From positions 416,591-480,590 of the forward strand of contig JAOSJX010000012.1 of the NCBI GenBank assembly GCA_027493875.1: a DNA stretch of 64,000 bases, written 5' to 3'. The translations under genes and the position numbers were made by a program. Shown here piece by piece: positions 19,469 through 30,185 of this stretch (its first letter is position 1; each line of letters begins with the position of its first letter). Below the pieces are notes generated by a model. That model had not been told where the DNA came from, searched no databases, and saw only the letters and a list, made by a program, of their open reading frames with translations. Source of the stretch: Deltaproteobacteria bacterium. GTDB taxonomy: Bacteria > Lernaellota > Lernaellaia > JACKCT01.

Positions 19469-20590
19469 TACACAGCGTCTTAAGTAATTGCGCATAATCG
19501 CCGGAGGGTATCGTTCGGAGAAGCCCAGGCGGCGAATTGCGCGGTGACGGCGTCGACCAATTCGTCGAGGGTGGGAAAGTAGCGGTTGTGCGTGCATAGA
19601 CGACGCGTGAGTTTCCACACGCGCTCGATGGGATTGAGTTCGGGACTGTAGGGCGGCAGAAAGACAAGCCGTATTCGTTCGCGGTGCTCATAGAGCCACG
19701 GCTCCAAGCCGATGGAGTGATGCCAACGGGCGTTGTCGAGCACGACGATCATCCTCCGACCGCGACGGCGGTGCGGGAGCAAGGCCATCAGGAATTCCAG
19801 GAAGCTGATTTCGTCGAACACCTTTGCCGGGGACGTCACCAGCTTCCCGTCCGCGGGCCGGACCGCGCCGATGATCCCGACGTTCTTTCGCGTCGGCGCA
19901 TGAAGCAGCGTGGGGTCCTTGTCCTCGGGCGGTACCCACATGACGCATCGGGAGCCGTGTTGCTGGAAATGGCATTCGTCCTCAAACCACAGGTCAACGT
20001 CGTCGCGACGGGCCAGACGGCGGAGTTTTTTTTAAAAGCCTTCTGCGCCGCCGGATCGGCCTTCGCGATCTGGGGACGCGGTTTGCGCCGGCGGAATCCG
20101 AGCCGTGAGAACAACCGTTGACATTGCCGAACCCCCCAGGGCCACCCCATAACGGGCCTGAAGATGGTGGCTCAGCAGTTTGCCGTCCCACAGATTCTGC
20201 TCGTAGCCCAAAGCGCGGGGATCCCGACGAAGATCCCGGCCCAAGGCTTTCATGGTCTTGTCGTCCAACGCGCGGGGGCGGCCCGGCCGCTCGTGATCCT
20301 CAAGGCCTGCCAAGCCGCTTTCTTCAAAGCGCCGAATCCAGTATTGAACCGTGCGCGGGCTGTGGCCGAACAATCTCGGCGACTTCGTACGTGCTCCGGC
20401 CCGCGCAGACGAGCAACAACCCATGCAGGCGATGATCGTACCGGGCCTCCTCCGACCGCTGAATTTCCTGAAGAATCGCCACGCGCATCAGCTCCACATC
20501 CGCGATTTCCAAACGACGCATGTTTCACCTCCTGGTCACACCAGGATACCCCATCCGCCGTAGATGCGCAATTATTTATGACGCTACGTA
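19469..20590 (-). mobile_element. Second IS630-family insertion sequence
   Basis: 1122 bp. The ends are 27-bp imperfect inverted repeats (19469-19495 and 20564-20590; 23/27 matches, TACACAGCGTC.. versus TACGTAGCGTC..). TA lies on each side (19467-19468 and 20591-20592). It is unrelated at the ends and in the transposase N-terminus to the element at 4241-5344. It abuts the AT-rich two-gene module on one side and the radical SAM region on the other, without interrupting a recognisable gene. Confidence 0.82.
19480..20521 (-). CDS. IS630-family transposase (HTH + DDE_3)
   Basis: About 345 aa across three frame breaks (near 20385, 20145 and a T8 run at 20027-20034). The N-terminus is MRRLEIADVELMRVAILQEI. 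An HTH region follows (GRSTYEVAEIV / HSPRTVQYWIRRFEESGLAG) with a GRPR linker (HERPGRPRALDD). The catalytic core shows the DDE residues in DLWFEDECHF, MIVVLDNARWHHS and ELNPIERVWKL. The breaks fall within otherwise colinear family sequence, so either they are sequencing indels or the element is decayed. The ATG at 20521 follows AGGAGG closely. Confidence 0.85.
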
Positions 20591-20687
20591 TATAAAAGGG
20601 CAGTAGTCAATAACCGATAGTAGTTGTCCAGGATTTGTAGAAAATTGAAAGTTTAGGTGGCGTAAAAAGCTGCGACTGCCTTACGGT

Positions 20688-22054
20688 TCAACTGAAAACA
20701 TAGCGGCGGAAGGTGTAGAGAAAGCCGGGGAGTTGTTTGGCTTTGAGGACCTGGGCGATTTTGAGGAGGGTGCGGGGGCGGAGGTAGAAGGACAGGACGG
20801 CGCGGCGCTGGAGCCATTTCACCTCGCGCGCTTCCTTGCTGGTTCGTTGCGAGGCCGAGAAGAAGTTAATGCCGAGGAAGCGGCGTTTGGTTTCGGTGGC
20901 TTCCCGTCCCCAACGGCTACCGGGGAGCGGTACGTAAATTCCGAAATGCGCAAAGTCGAGTCCCATCTTGAGTGATTGGCCGATTGTTTTGCGCATCATC
21001 GCGGGCGTTTCGTTCGGCAGACCGACGACGAACAGTCCTACCGTTTCCAGGCCGATGCGCCGCGCCTCGCGGGTGATTTCGAAAACCTTTTGCACCGGGA
21101 CGCTCTTGCCGAGGTCGGTTTCCTCATTCGCCGTTTCGATGCCGAGGGAGATCTGGTAGCACCCGGCGTCCTTCATCATCCGCAGCAGGTCCGCGTCCGC
21201 CGTCATGACCATGATGCCGTTCGGAAATTTCCACGGCGTTTTCCAGTTGCGTCGGCGTAGCTCTTCGCACAGTGCGTCGATGTGCTTGCGGACGAGCGTC
21301 GGGTTGTCGTCTTCGATATGGATTTCGCGGATACCGTAATGGCGCACGAGATGTTCCATTTCGTCAACGACGTCCGCGGGCGAACGGCGGCGGATTTTTT
21401 TGCCGAATAAAAACGTGGACGCGCAGAAATTGCAGTTGAACGGGCAGCCGCGCGTGGTGATGACCGGCCCGACGGGCAGCGTGCGGACGAAAAGCTGGTG
21501 CGGGATCGGCGGGTAAAGCTGCGGCTGGATCAGATCCCACGCGGGCCAGGGGATCTCGTCGAGGTTGTCGATCGGCGCTTGCGGCGGCGTGGGGTGACCG
21601 CGTGGCCGTTCACGCCGTAGTGGACGCCGTGCACGCCGGCCGGGTCCGTACCGTTTTCGAGCGCACGCATGAGGTTCGGCAGGCTCTCCTCGGCTTCGCG
21701 GATGACGACGTAGTCACCGCCGAATTCCGAAACCGCTTCCTCCGGATAGACCGAGACGTGCGGCCCGCCGAGAAGCACTTTGGGCTTGTACGGCAGCTTG
21801 CGGATCATGGCCGCGATGCGCCTCGCGTTGACGTAATTCGGCGTGGTGATGGACAGGCCGACGTATTCGGGCCGGCGGTCCGCGAGCTCGCGGTATAGGT
21901 CGCGCAGGCGCAGATGGCGGCGGGCGAGATCGTAAAGGTGGACGCCGAAGCCGGCTTGGCGGACCGCGCCGGCGAGGTAGCCGATGCCGAGACTGGGCAT
22001 GACCGTCACCGCATTCGTCGGCGGGTAGATCAGCGCAATGCTCGGTTGCGTCAT
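20688..22054 (-). CDS. B12-binding radical SAM protein (1)
   Basis: About 455 aa with one frame break near 21590. The N-terminal B12-binding Rossmann domain has IALIYPPTNAVTVMPSLGIG, GLSITTPN and KVLLGGPHVSVYPEEA. The radical SAM core follows: TTRGCPFNCNFCAS gives the CX3CX2C ligands of the 4Fe-4S cluster, then EIHIEDDNPT, CYQISLGIETANEE and GLFVVGLPNET. The C-terminus is basic and helical. The family includes B12-dependent C-methylases and C-P/C-C forming enzymes acting on lipids, sugars or peptides. The substrate cannot be told. The GT2 gene ends 10 bp upstream of its ATG on the same strand, so the two are likely co-transcribed. Confidence 0.88.
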
Positions 22055-22063
22055 GACGCGTCC

Positions 22064-22822
22064 TTACGCGGCTTCACGGGCGCGGGCCTCCGACGCGCGC
22101 CGTCCGGACCCGAACCGGACGCGGCAACGCGCGATTTCGTAGAGCGCGGCGAACAGGTCGCGCGCTTTGATTTTTTTTTTCCGTCGCGGCGCGTCCTCGG
22201 AAGATAGCGGATCGGCCGCTCGACGATCGGCACGCCGCGCGACAGCAACCGGCACGTGACTTCCGGGCAAAACGCAAAACCGTCCGACATCAATTCCAAC
22301 GAGCGCAACAGATCGGTCCGGAACGCCTTGTAGCACGTCGCGACGTCCGTCAGCGGCACGCCGTAGCAAAACCACAACGCCGTGTTTTCGATGGCCAGCG
22401 CCAAGTCGAACATCGCGCGGCCCGGATAGGGTCCCGAGGGACGCATCTTACGGGAGCCGTAGACCACGTCTGTTTCCCCGCGCACCAAAGGCTCCAGCAA
22501 CCCGGCCCAATCCTCGGGAAAGTATTCCAGGTCCGCGTCCTGCACGATGGCGAAATCGCCGTTCGCGTGGGCGAGGGCTTTGCGGACGCAATAACCCTTG
22601 CCGCGCGTCGTTTCGTTGCGCAGGACGGTGATGGGAAAGTGGGGGTGTTTTTTCATGTAGGCGCGGACTTCGTCGAGGCTGCCGTCGGGTGGAGCCGTCG
22701 TCCACGAAAACGACCTCGCGTGCGAGGCGCAGCGGGGACAGGTCGGCGTGCATGACGCGGTCGATGATGACCGCGACGGTCTTGCGTTCGTTAAAACAAG
22801 GCACAAGAACACTCAGCTTCAT
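22064..22822 (-). CDS. GT2 glycosyltransferase, polyprenyl-phosphate-sugar synthase type
   Basis: About 252 aa with frame breaks near 22695 and at a T10 run (22171-22180). GT-A motifs are LSVLVPCFNERKTVAVII, EVVFVDDGST, RGKGYCVRKALAHANGDF and the metal-binding QDADLEYFPEDW. VVYGSRKM and LTDVATCYKAFR are typical of dolichyl- or undecaprenyl-phosphate mannose/glucose synthases (DPM1-like). No C-terminal TM anchor is present. Past the T10 run the best frame ends ARDLFAALYEIARCRVRFGSG. It would supply a lipid-linked sugar to GT-C enzymes such as those at 30186-35344. Confidence 0.85.
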
Positions 22823-22955
22823 AACAGACTATCATAGCATCGGCCCCATCGGGTGTCAGCAAAAAATGGCCGAGGACGAAGGCGGAGGGATGAAGGATGA
22901 AAGGAAACCGCCGCCTTGGCTTTCGTCGAAGGGAGATTACGAGGAGCTTCATGCT

Positions 22956-25136
22956 ATGATCCCCGGCGTGAAGTGTTTTCCGTGGCGATGGGTCGTGCTT
23001 CTGGCGTTGTTCGGCGCCTTTTCCGGATGTGCGGACGAGGCGGAGGATCGCGTCGGGGAGGCGACAAAAGCGGGCGCGCCGATTTGCCGGCCGGTTCTGT
23101 CGTTCTCCGACGACGCGACCTTCGATTTTTCAAGCAGGAATTGCGAAACAACGCTTCAAGGCGCGACGATCCGCCTTCGGTACGACGCGGGCGGCGTGCG
23201 CCGGACGGTCACGGCCGAGGACTACCCGGCGCGGGAGCGGAAGGGAACGCGCGACGATTTTATCTGGCGCCTCTCCGGCCATGCGGACGCGCCGGACGTG
23301 GCGATCCGGTTTCTCGTCGATCAAGAAGCCGGCACCGCCATTCTGCGGCCCGAGATCGAGAATCCGGGGAAATCGGCGGGCGATACTGTATTGCGTTGGG
23401 TGGAGCTGCCGGAGCGCGGACGGCGGCGGGGTGACGCTTCCGGGACGGGCCGGACGCGCGCGGTGGATTCAGAACGGATACGACTCGTGGAGTTTTACCG
23501 GCGTCGAACGGATCGATCCGGGTTATCCGCCGCCGGACCGCGTGGACGGCGCGGTGCGCGCGTGCGGCAATAATTTCAAGTATTGGACGACGTGCGCCGG
23601 GGTGTCGTGGTGGTTCGGGGCGATGGGGACGGAGGACCGCGGGCCGGGGCTCGTGTGGGGTGCGCTGTCGGCGAAGAATTGGAAAACCTATGGTGCCGCG
23701 TGGATCGACGGGGACGACGGCATTCAGCGTTTTGCCATCACGCAGGGAACGCCGGGGGATCCGCTGACGATCAAGCCGAGCGCGTCGGTTGCGTTGGAGC
23801 CGATATGGCTGATGATTTCGCCACATCCGGCGAGGGATCTTCGAGCGTATGCCGAGGCCGCGGCGCAGGAAACGCCGCCGCGTGAAGCGCGCGAGGCGCC
23901 GTTCGGTTGGTCGACTTGGTACGACTATTTCTCGGAAATTAATCGGGACATCGTGCTCGATAACTGCCGGATATTTCAGGCGTGGTTTCCGGACGTGGAG
24001 AACGCCGTTTGTCAGATCGACGACGGGTACGAACGGTATTTCGGCGAGTGGACAGCCTACACGGACGGTTTTCCGGGCGGCCTGGCGCCGGTAGCGGCGG
24101 ATATTAACGCCCGTGGATGACGGCCGGGGTTTGGATCGCGCCGTTTCTCGTGGATGAGCGCAGCGCACTCGTTTCCGAGTATCCGCATTGGTACGTGAAG
24201 GACGGCGAGGGCAAGCTGGTTTATTTCAGCGATCCGATCGCCGGGAAGCGTTATCGCTTGCTCGACGTCACGGTGCCGGGGGCGGCGGAATACGTGCGCG
24301 AGGCGATCCGAACGAAGGTGGACGAGGGCTTCGATTATCTGAAACTCGATTTTCTTTTCGGCGCGGCGTTCGAGGGAGTGCGGTGGGACGGCTCCACGGC
24401 GATGCAGGCGTATCATCGCGCGATGCGTATCGTGCGCGACGCGGCGGGCGAGGAAACGTTCTTGCTGGCCAGCGGGCAGCCGTGGCTTCCGACGCTCGGG
24501 TACGTTCACGCCGCGCGGGATTCGTCGGATATCACGGGCAGCGTTCCGGGCTTTCCGCTGTTTACGACGACGGCGGGTCTTGCGCGGTATCACGGCGTGC
24601 GCGCGGCGTTTGACGGCGTTTGGTGGCACAACGATCCGGACAATCTCGTGGTGCGGCCTCCTCTGACCGGAACGCAGGCGGAGGTCGCCGTGGCGTCGAC
24701 CTATCTCGCCGGGCGCACGCTGCTTGGGGACAGCCTCGTCGAACTTGAGCCGGAGCGTATTCGCCTTCTTCTTCAGGAGGGTGCCGAAATTCTGCGCTTG
24801 GCGGAAGGACAATTTTACGCGCCGGATTTGATGGACGAGGCGGTTTCGTGGCCGATTGCGTCGCCGGTCTCCGACGTGCTCGGATTCGCGAACGCGGCGC
24901 CGAGGATTTGGGTGCGTTCGACGGGAGAAGAGGCGATCGTCGCTCTTTTCTCGTGGGACCTGTTTTCGTCGGCGCTGAACTTTAAGTACGCGGACCTGGG
25001 ATTGGGGGGAGAACCTTCCGGCGTCACGATCGAGCACGTCTTCGGGGCGGACACGTCTCTCCAGACGTCGGGCGATGTGTATACCGCGCTCGTTCCCGGA
25101 CAGAGCGTTGCCGTGTACCGCTTCTCGCCCCCGTAG
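22956..25136 (+). CDS. GH36-family alpha-galactosidase-like secreted lipoprotein
   Basis: About 726 aa, ATG with GAGGAG 9 nt upstream. The signal peptide ends FGAFSGC. A beta-rich N-terminal domain (NGYDSWSF, SWWFGAMGTEDRGPG) leads to a TIM-barrel of clan GH-D: PFGWSTWYDYFSEI, VCQIDDGYERYFGEW, PGGLAPVAADINARG, TAGVWIAPFLVDE. The nucleophile motif is DYLKLDFLFGA, where GH36 has Y-x-K-x-D. Further on are DSSDITGS and WWHNDPDNLVVR, typical of the clan, and a C-terminal beta domain. Frame breaks lie near 23420 and 24112. It should hydrolyse alpha-galactosides or related glycans outside the cytoplasm. A hairpin terminator follows the stop. Confidence 0.88.
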
Positions 25137-25156
25137 CGACCGCCGGTCGTTTTTTT
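25137..25156 (+). terminator. Rho-independent terminator after the GH36 gene
   Basis: CGACC-GCC-GGTCG stem-loop followed by seven T, starting directly after the TAG stop. Confidence 0.7.
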
Positions 25157-25238
25157 CATTTGACGCCACCGGCCGAAACGGGTCACACTTTCCAATAAAC
25201 CATGTCTTTTTTGGGCAGACACGACGCTGGAGGTCACG

Positions 25239-26424
25239 ATGAAGGCTTGGAAATTATTGATGATTTTCCTTACGGTCGGCTCGCTCCTGCTTGTGGGCGG
25301 GTGCGACGGATGCGGCGACGACGACGATGACGACGATGACGACGGCTATAATCCCGAGGCGCCATACGGGCCGCCGACACGAACGACTCAATACTCGTTT
25401 TCGCGGCCGGCGTACGGGACCTCGATGAGCTACGCGATTGTGAGTGAAAAGGAGATCGGCGGCGAGACCTATTGGATGGCGAACATCGGCGACCCGAACC
25501 AAACGAACGGGCTTCCGATGAACGAGATTTATCTGCGTTTCGATGATCCCCCGGCAAGGTGAGATCGGCGGCGGCGCGGTTTATTCCAGCGTGATTCCTA
25601 TCGGCGACGCGAATACGCCGTTCCTCTCGGCCGAGTTGGACGCGCCGGTGCCGTACGACATTACAGGGCCCGTGGGCGAGGCGAAGCCCGTTGATTTTGA
25701 GGCCACGCCCTTGGTCGGCGGCGTCGCCGTTCCGTTGTCGGTGGAGGGGACGTATACATTGGCGGAAGACGACGCGGACGTCGATACCAGCATCGGAACG
25801 ATCCAGGGCTGCCGGCATGTGGTCGGCGAGGCGACCGTGAGTGGCGAGGGGCTCCTGGATTTTATCGACGATGAGCAACTAAGCAGTACCGCCGAAGCTT
25901 GGTATCACGACGACATCGGTTTTGTTGCTGCGGTTATTCATCGGGCGCCCTACGACGACATTTACTTCGACATGGCGGGGACCGTGGATTACGGCGAGCC
26001 GGGCGAAGGGCAACACATGATCCAGGGCATGGGGGCGGTGGACGCGTCGATGTCGCCGTTCGTTCTCGATACCTATGACGTCAAAGGACAGCTCGATGCG
26101 GATAAAGAGGTCCACGCGAAGATGATTCTCGAACTGCGTTACGTGGATGAGGATCTGGCGCGAACGGACACGCCGCCGGGGGTCAATGTTGAATTCGGCA
26201 CGGCGGCGGGCTATTTCGGGCATTCCTTGACCGCGTCGCCGTACAGTTTCTTCCATCCGGAGGAGAACGATCAGGATTTCCGGTTCTGGATCGCCTACGT
26301 GGATCAAGCGGCGAAGAACGAACCGGTGAACGGCATCGCGTATCACGTGAGCGTTTTTCCGGGAACGGACGTGAATCCGGTGCGCGCCACGGCGAGGATT
26401 ATCTATACGATCTACGCGCCGTGA
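25239..26424 (+). CDS. Asp-rich secreted lipoprotein
   Basis: About 394 aa with one frame break near 25550. The ATG follows GGAGG by 6 nt. The signal peptide ends LLVGGC, and the mature protein begins CDGCG and nine Asp. The body is beta-rich with no known motif (YGPPTRTTQYSFSRPAYGTS; TIQGCRHVVGEATVSGEGLL; YDDIYFDMAGTVDYGEPGEG). Outer-membrane or periplasmic; function unknown. It stands alone behind the GH36 terminator. A weak promoter-like TTGACG-17-TCACAC is present at 25160-25188. Confidence 0.78.
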
Positions 26425-26522
26425 GGGACGGAGAGACGGCGGAAACGTCACAAAAACCATCAAATCGCTTGTCTTTTCGCGGGGGCGCTGATACCGTTTT
26501 TCCCCGTTAGGAAAGGACGGCG

Positions 26523-27592
26523 ATGCACCACGTCAACGGATCGCGGCCCGGCTTTTTTCGACCGAGCGCGGAAGCACGCGCGCTATATCTTCAAATATCC
26601 CGGTGTCATGCCCCGCGCGGCGGAGAACTATCTCCGTATGGCGATGGGGCAAAAGCGGCTGCGCGGGATCGAATGGGCCGTGAACTTCGATTGTTTCGCG
26701 ACGTGCGGGCATTGCTCGATTCAGCACCTCGGCGCCAAGCATCCGGACCGGCCGCCGATGACGGTCGAGCAGATGCAGGACGGGCTGCGCCAATGCATCG
26801 AACTGGGCGCGCTCAACATCAATATTACCGGTGGGGAGGCGCTGCTCGTGCCGTTTCTACCGGAGATCGTCGCGGCGTGCGAGCCGCGGCGCACGGTGGT
26901 GTCGTTGGCGACGAACGGCGCGCCGATCACGCCCAAGACGGCGGCGAATCTCGCGAAGTGGGGCGTTTCCATCGTGACGATGAGCATCGATTCCGCGGAC
27001 CCGGAGCGGCACGACAAAAGCCGCGGGGTCAAGGGATGCTTCAAACGCCTGATGGACGCGATCGACTTTTTTGCAGGCGGAAGGCGTGGAGGTTTTTCTT
27101 TGCACGATTCTCACGAAGCAAAATATGCGCGACGGGGACATGGACCGAATGATCGACCTCGCCGCGGAAAAGGGCGTGATGCTGACGGTCAATCCGCCGT
27201 GCGAAGTGGGCGGCTGGGACGACGATAACGTGCACCTGAACGCCGAGGAGACGGCGCACCACCGCGCGCTCATGAAGATTCCGCACGTGCGTTGGGAGGG
27301 TTCGTCGAACTATTTTAAGGCGGGCTGTCCGGCGGGCATCGAAAAGCTCTATATCAGCCCTTACGGCGACGTCATGCCTTGCAACTTTACGCACATCGGT
27401 TTCGGCAACCTTACGGAAAAACCACTCGCCGTGATCTGGAACGACATTCTCACCGGCAGTCCGTTCAATAAAATTCACGATCATTGCCTCGTGGCCGAGG
27501 ACGCGGAATTTCAGCGTGTTTACCTCGAACCGGTCGTGAAGAGCGCCGTGCATCCGTTACCGGTGGAGCAACACCCGGCCTTTCAGGGGTAG
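26523..27592 (+). CDS. Radical SAM/SPASM-type protein (paralogue A)
   Basis: About 356 aa, frame breaks near 26555 (T6) and 27068 (T7). The ATG follows AGGAAAGGA. The N-terminal extension reads DRARKHARYIFKYPGVMPRAAENY. The radical SAM core has FDCFATCGHCSIQHLG (CX3CX2C), NINITGGEALL and VSIVTMSIDSADPERHD. The C-terminal SPASM-like region contains PHVRWEGSSNYFKAGCPAGI and YISPYGDVMPCNFTHIGFGN, giving auxiliary Fe-S ligands. SPASM enzymes usually modify ribosomal peptides or sugars, or feed cofactors. No obvious short precursor peptide gene is adjacent. Four bp upstream of paralogue B. Confidence 0.87.
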
Positions 27593-27596
27593 GGCG

Positions 27597-28671
27597 ATGC
27601 CCGCGCCACGCCTGCCCGGACGCTCCGATCTCAGACTTCTCGTTCGCCATCCCAAAACCGTCTGGCGCGTCGCCAAGGGTTATGCGCGCGTGCTTTGCGG
27701 CGAACGGCGTCCGTTGCGCGGCGCGGAGTTCTGCGTGACGTACCGTTGCCAACTCAACTGCGCGCACTGTTTGACCAAACCGCTGATCGACGGCCAGCGC
27801 AAGGAGATGAGCACCACGCAGGCGATCGAGGCGATGCGCGGCCTCGGACGGGCCGGCGCCGTGTTCGTCAACATCACCGGCGGCGAGGCGCTTTTGCGCC
27901 GCGACTTATTCGACATTCTGCACGGCGTGACGGACTCGGGCATGCTGGTGACGCTGGCGTCCAACGGCTTTCTCATCGACGACAGCGTGGCGCGCGAACT
28001 TAAGCGATGCGGCGTGTCGATCGTGACGCTTTCGTTGGACGGACCGACCGCCGCGGTGCACGACGCAAGCCGGGGCCGCGCGGGCGCGTTTGATGCTCTG
28101 ATGCGTGCGGTGGACCATTTGAAGAGCGAAGACATCCCGATCTGGTTCACGACGATCCTGACGCGCAAGAACGCGGAGGATGGGTCGATCTTCGATACGG
28201 CGGAGCTGGCGAAAAATCTCGGCGCGACGTTGACGCTCAACTGGACGTACGCCATCGGCCGGCATTGGTCGAAAAAAGAGCGCGCTCGTCTCCGACGTTG
28301 AGCGCGATGCGTGGGACCGGCTGCTGGCAATGCCGCACGTGCGTTGGGAGGGCTCGACGAATTTCCGGGCGGAGGGCTGCCCGGCGGGCTCCGAGAAAAT
28401 TTATGTAACCCCCTACGGAGACGTGTTCCCGTGCGCGATTATTCAAACCGGCTTCGGTAATCTCCTGGACGAGCCGATCGAAGAAATTTGGAAGCGCATG
28501 GGCGCCGTGGCCAGCTTCGACGGGCGGGTGAAGCCGTGTCTCGTTGCGTGCGATGAGGAATTCATCAACAAGCATTTCGAGTTTATCCGCCGCGCCCCGG
28601 GGCAACCGCATGAGCCGTGGGCCGGCGCGTGCACGGGCGACACGGGACCGCACGAGGCGAATCCGTCATGA
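27597..28671 (+). CDS. Radical SAM/SPASM-type protein (paralogue B)
   Basis: About 357 aa with a frame break near 28280 (A6). The core is FCVTYRCQLNCAHCLTKPLI (CX3CX2C), FVNITGGEALLRRDL and VSIVTLSLDGPTAAVHD. The C-terminus repeats the signature of its neighbour: PHVRWEGSTNFRAEGCPAGS and YVTPYGDVFPCAIIQTGFGN. The two genes are clearly tandem duplicates that diverged around the CX3CX2C loop and the N-terminus, which suggests related but distinct substrates. Its stop overlaps the start of the B12-type radical SAM gene downstream (ATGA), so 26523-30103 is one operon. Confidence 0.87.
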
Positions 28672-30103
28672 AAGTGATGCTGCTCAACCCGACGGAACGC
28701 CGCATCGTGCAGGCGAACCTGCCGCTCGAAATCGAGAGCGTGCGCGGCAGGAACCAGCCGGTCGGATTGCTGTACGTCGCGGCGGCGGCGCGGAGCGTGC
28801 CGGGCGTGACGGTTGAAGTTCTGGACGCGCACGCGCTCGGGCTCGACGCGAAGGGGATCGAACGCGCCGTGGCGGCGTCGAAACCGGACGTGATCGGCCT
28901 GACGAGCGTGACGTTTAACCTTCCGGATGTAATCGACTGCGTCGCGGCGGTGAAACGGGCGCACCCGAGTGCGTACGTCGCGCTCGGCGGGATGCAGCCG
29001 TATCTGTACCCCGAGGAAACGCTGGCGCTGCCGGGGGTGGACGGGCTTTTCCTCGGCGAGGCGGAGACGAGTTTTCCCGCGTTTCTCCGGCACTTCAGGG
29101 ACGCGGACAAATTGCGCGGTGTGCCGGGGCTGATGGTCCGCGTGGGGGCGAGGTCGTTCACACAGGCGTCGCCCCGATGGCGGACGATTTGGACGCGTTG
29201 CCGCTTCCCGCGCAAGATCTGTTGAACCCGGAGCTTTACGATTCGGTCATTACCGACGCCCATCCGGTGACGACGATGGTGACGAGCCGCGGCTGCCCGT
29301 TTCAGTGCCGTTTTTGCAGTCAGTCGATTACGGGCAAAAGCTACCGTTTTCACAGCCCGGAGCGCGTGCTTGAGGAAATCAAAGGATGCATGGACCTCGG
29401 ATACCGAGGGATTTTGTTTTACGACGAGGTGTTCACGATTCGGCGCAAACGCGTCATCGAACTGTGCACGCTCATTCAAAAAGAACGGATGCGTTTCGAT
29501 TGGATGGCCCGCGGAACGATCAACACGGTCGACGGCGACCTGATGCGCGCGATGCACGACGCGGGCTGCCGGACAATCACGTTCGGCGTCGAGTCCGGCT
29601 CGGAACGCATCCTTAAACGCATGAACCGGCCCGTGCGCGACACCAAGAAAATCGCCAAGGTGTTTCGCGACGCGAAAGCCGCCGGGCTCACGAGTCTCGC
29701 TTACATGATGCTCGGCAATCCGGACGAGACGGTGGAAGACATGAAAGCGACGCGCGCCATGCTGCGCGCGATTAATCCGGACCACGTGCATATCAGCGTG
29801 TTCGTCGCGTACCCGGCGACGGAATTTTACCGCGAAGGCGTGGAACGCGGGCTCTTCTCAAGCGACGTGTGGCGCGGTTTCGCGGCCAATCCCGCGGAGG
29901 CGTTCCGCGTGCCGACGTGGCCGGAAGCGCCGCCCGCGGAAACGCTGTTCGCCGAGGCGCGCCGACTCTACCGCACGCACTACTTCCGTCCGCACAACAT
30001 CTGGCGTCACCTGCGCGCCGCGGGCGGCCTGCGCGGCATCCGCAAACGCTTGCCGTATCTCCAGGCCCTGCTGCGACTGCGCCGCGCGCCCGCGGCCGGT
30101 TGA
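28668..30103 (+). CDS. B12-binding radical SAM protein (2)
   Basis: About 478 aa, frame break near 29155. The B12 domain reads VMLLNPTERR, QPVGLLYVAAAAR, VIGLTSVTFNLPD and YVALGGMQPYLYPEE. The radical SAM core reads VTSRGCPFQCRFCSQSITGK, ILFYDEVFTIRRKR, TITFGVESGSERILKRM and SLAYMMLGNPDETVEDM. The C-terminal 70 residues are basic and helical with a RLYRTHYFRPHNIWRHLRAA segment, found in hopanoid/lipid-modifying relatives such as HpnP/HpnR-type proteins. That comparison is from memory of the family and only suggestive. Third gene of the operon after the SPASM pair. Confidence 0.87.
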
Positions 30104-30185
30104 TCCGGTCCTTTCCCGCCGCCCGGATCTCGTTTAGTAAAGAGACATCATCAATCCGCACCGGCGGGCGGGATCGGACTTTGCG

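Noticed and set aside
25160..25188. Promoter TTGACG-17-TCACAC before the lipoprotein at 25239
   Set aside because: The -35 box is good but the -10 box matches poorly; mentioned in the gene entry only.
26475..26510. Promoter-like TTGTCT..TACCGT before the SPASM gene
   Set aside because: Both boxes are weak matches to consensus.
30102..30135. Terminator after the radical SAM gene at 28668-30103
   Set aside because: GATCCGG and CCGGATC can pair, but the loop is long and the following T tract is interrupted.
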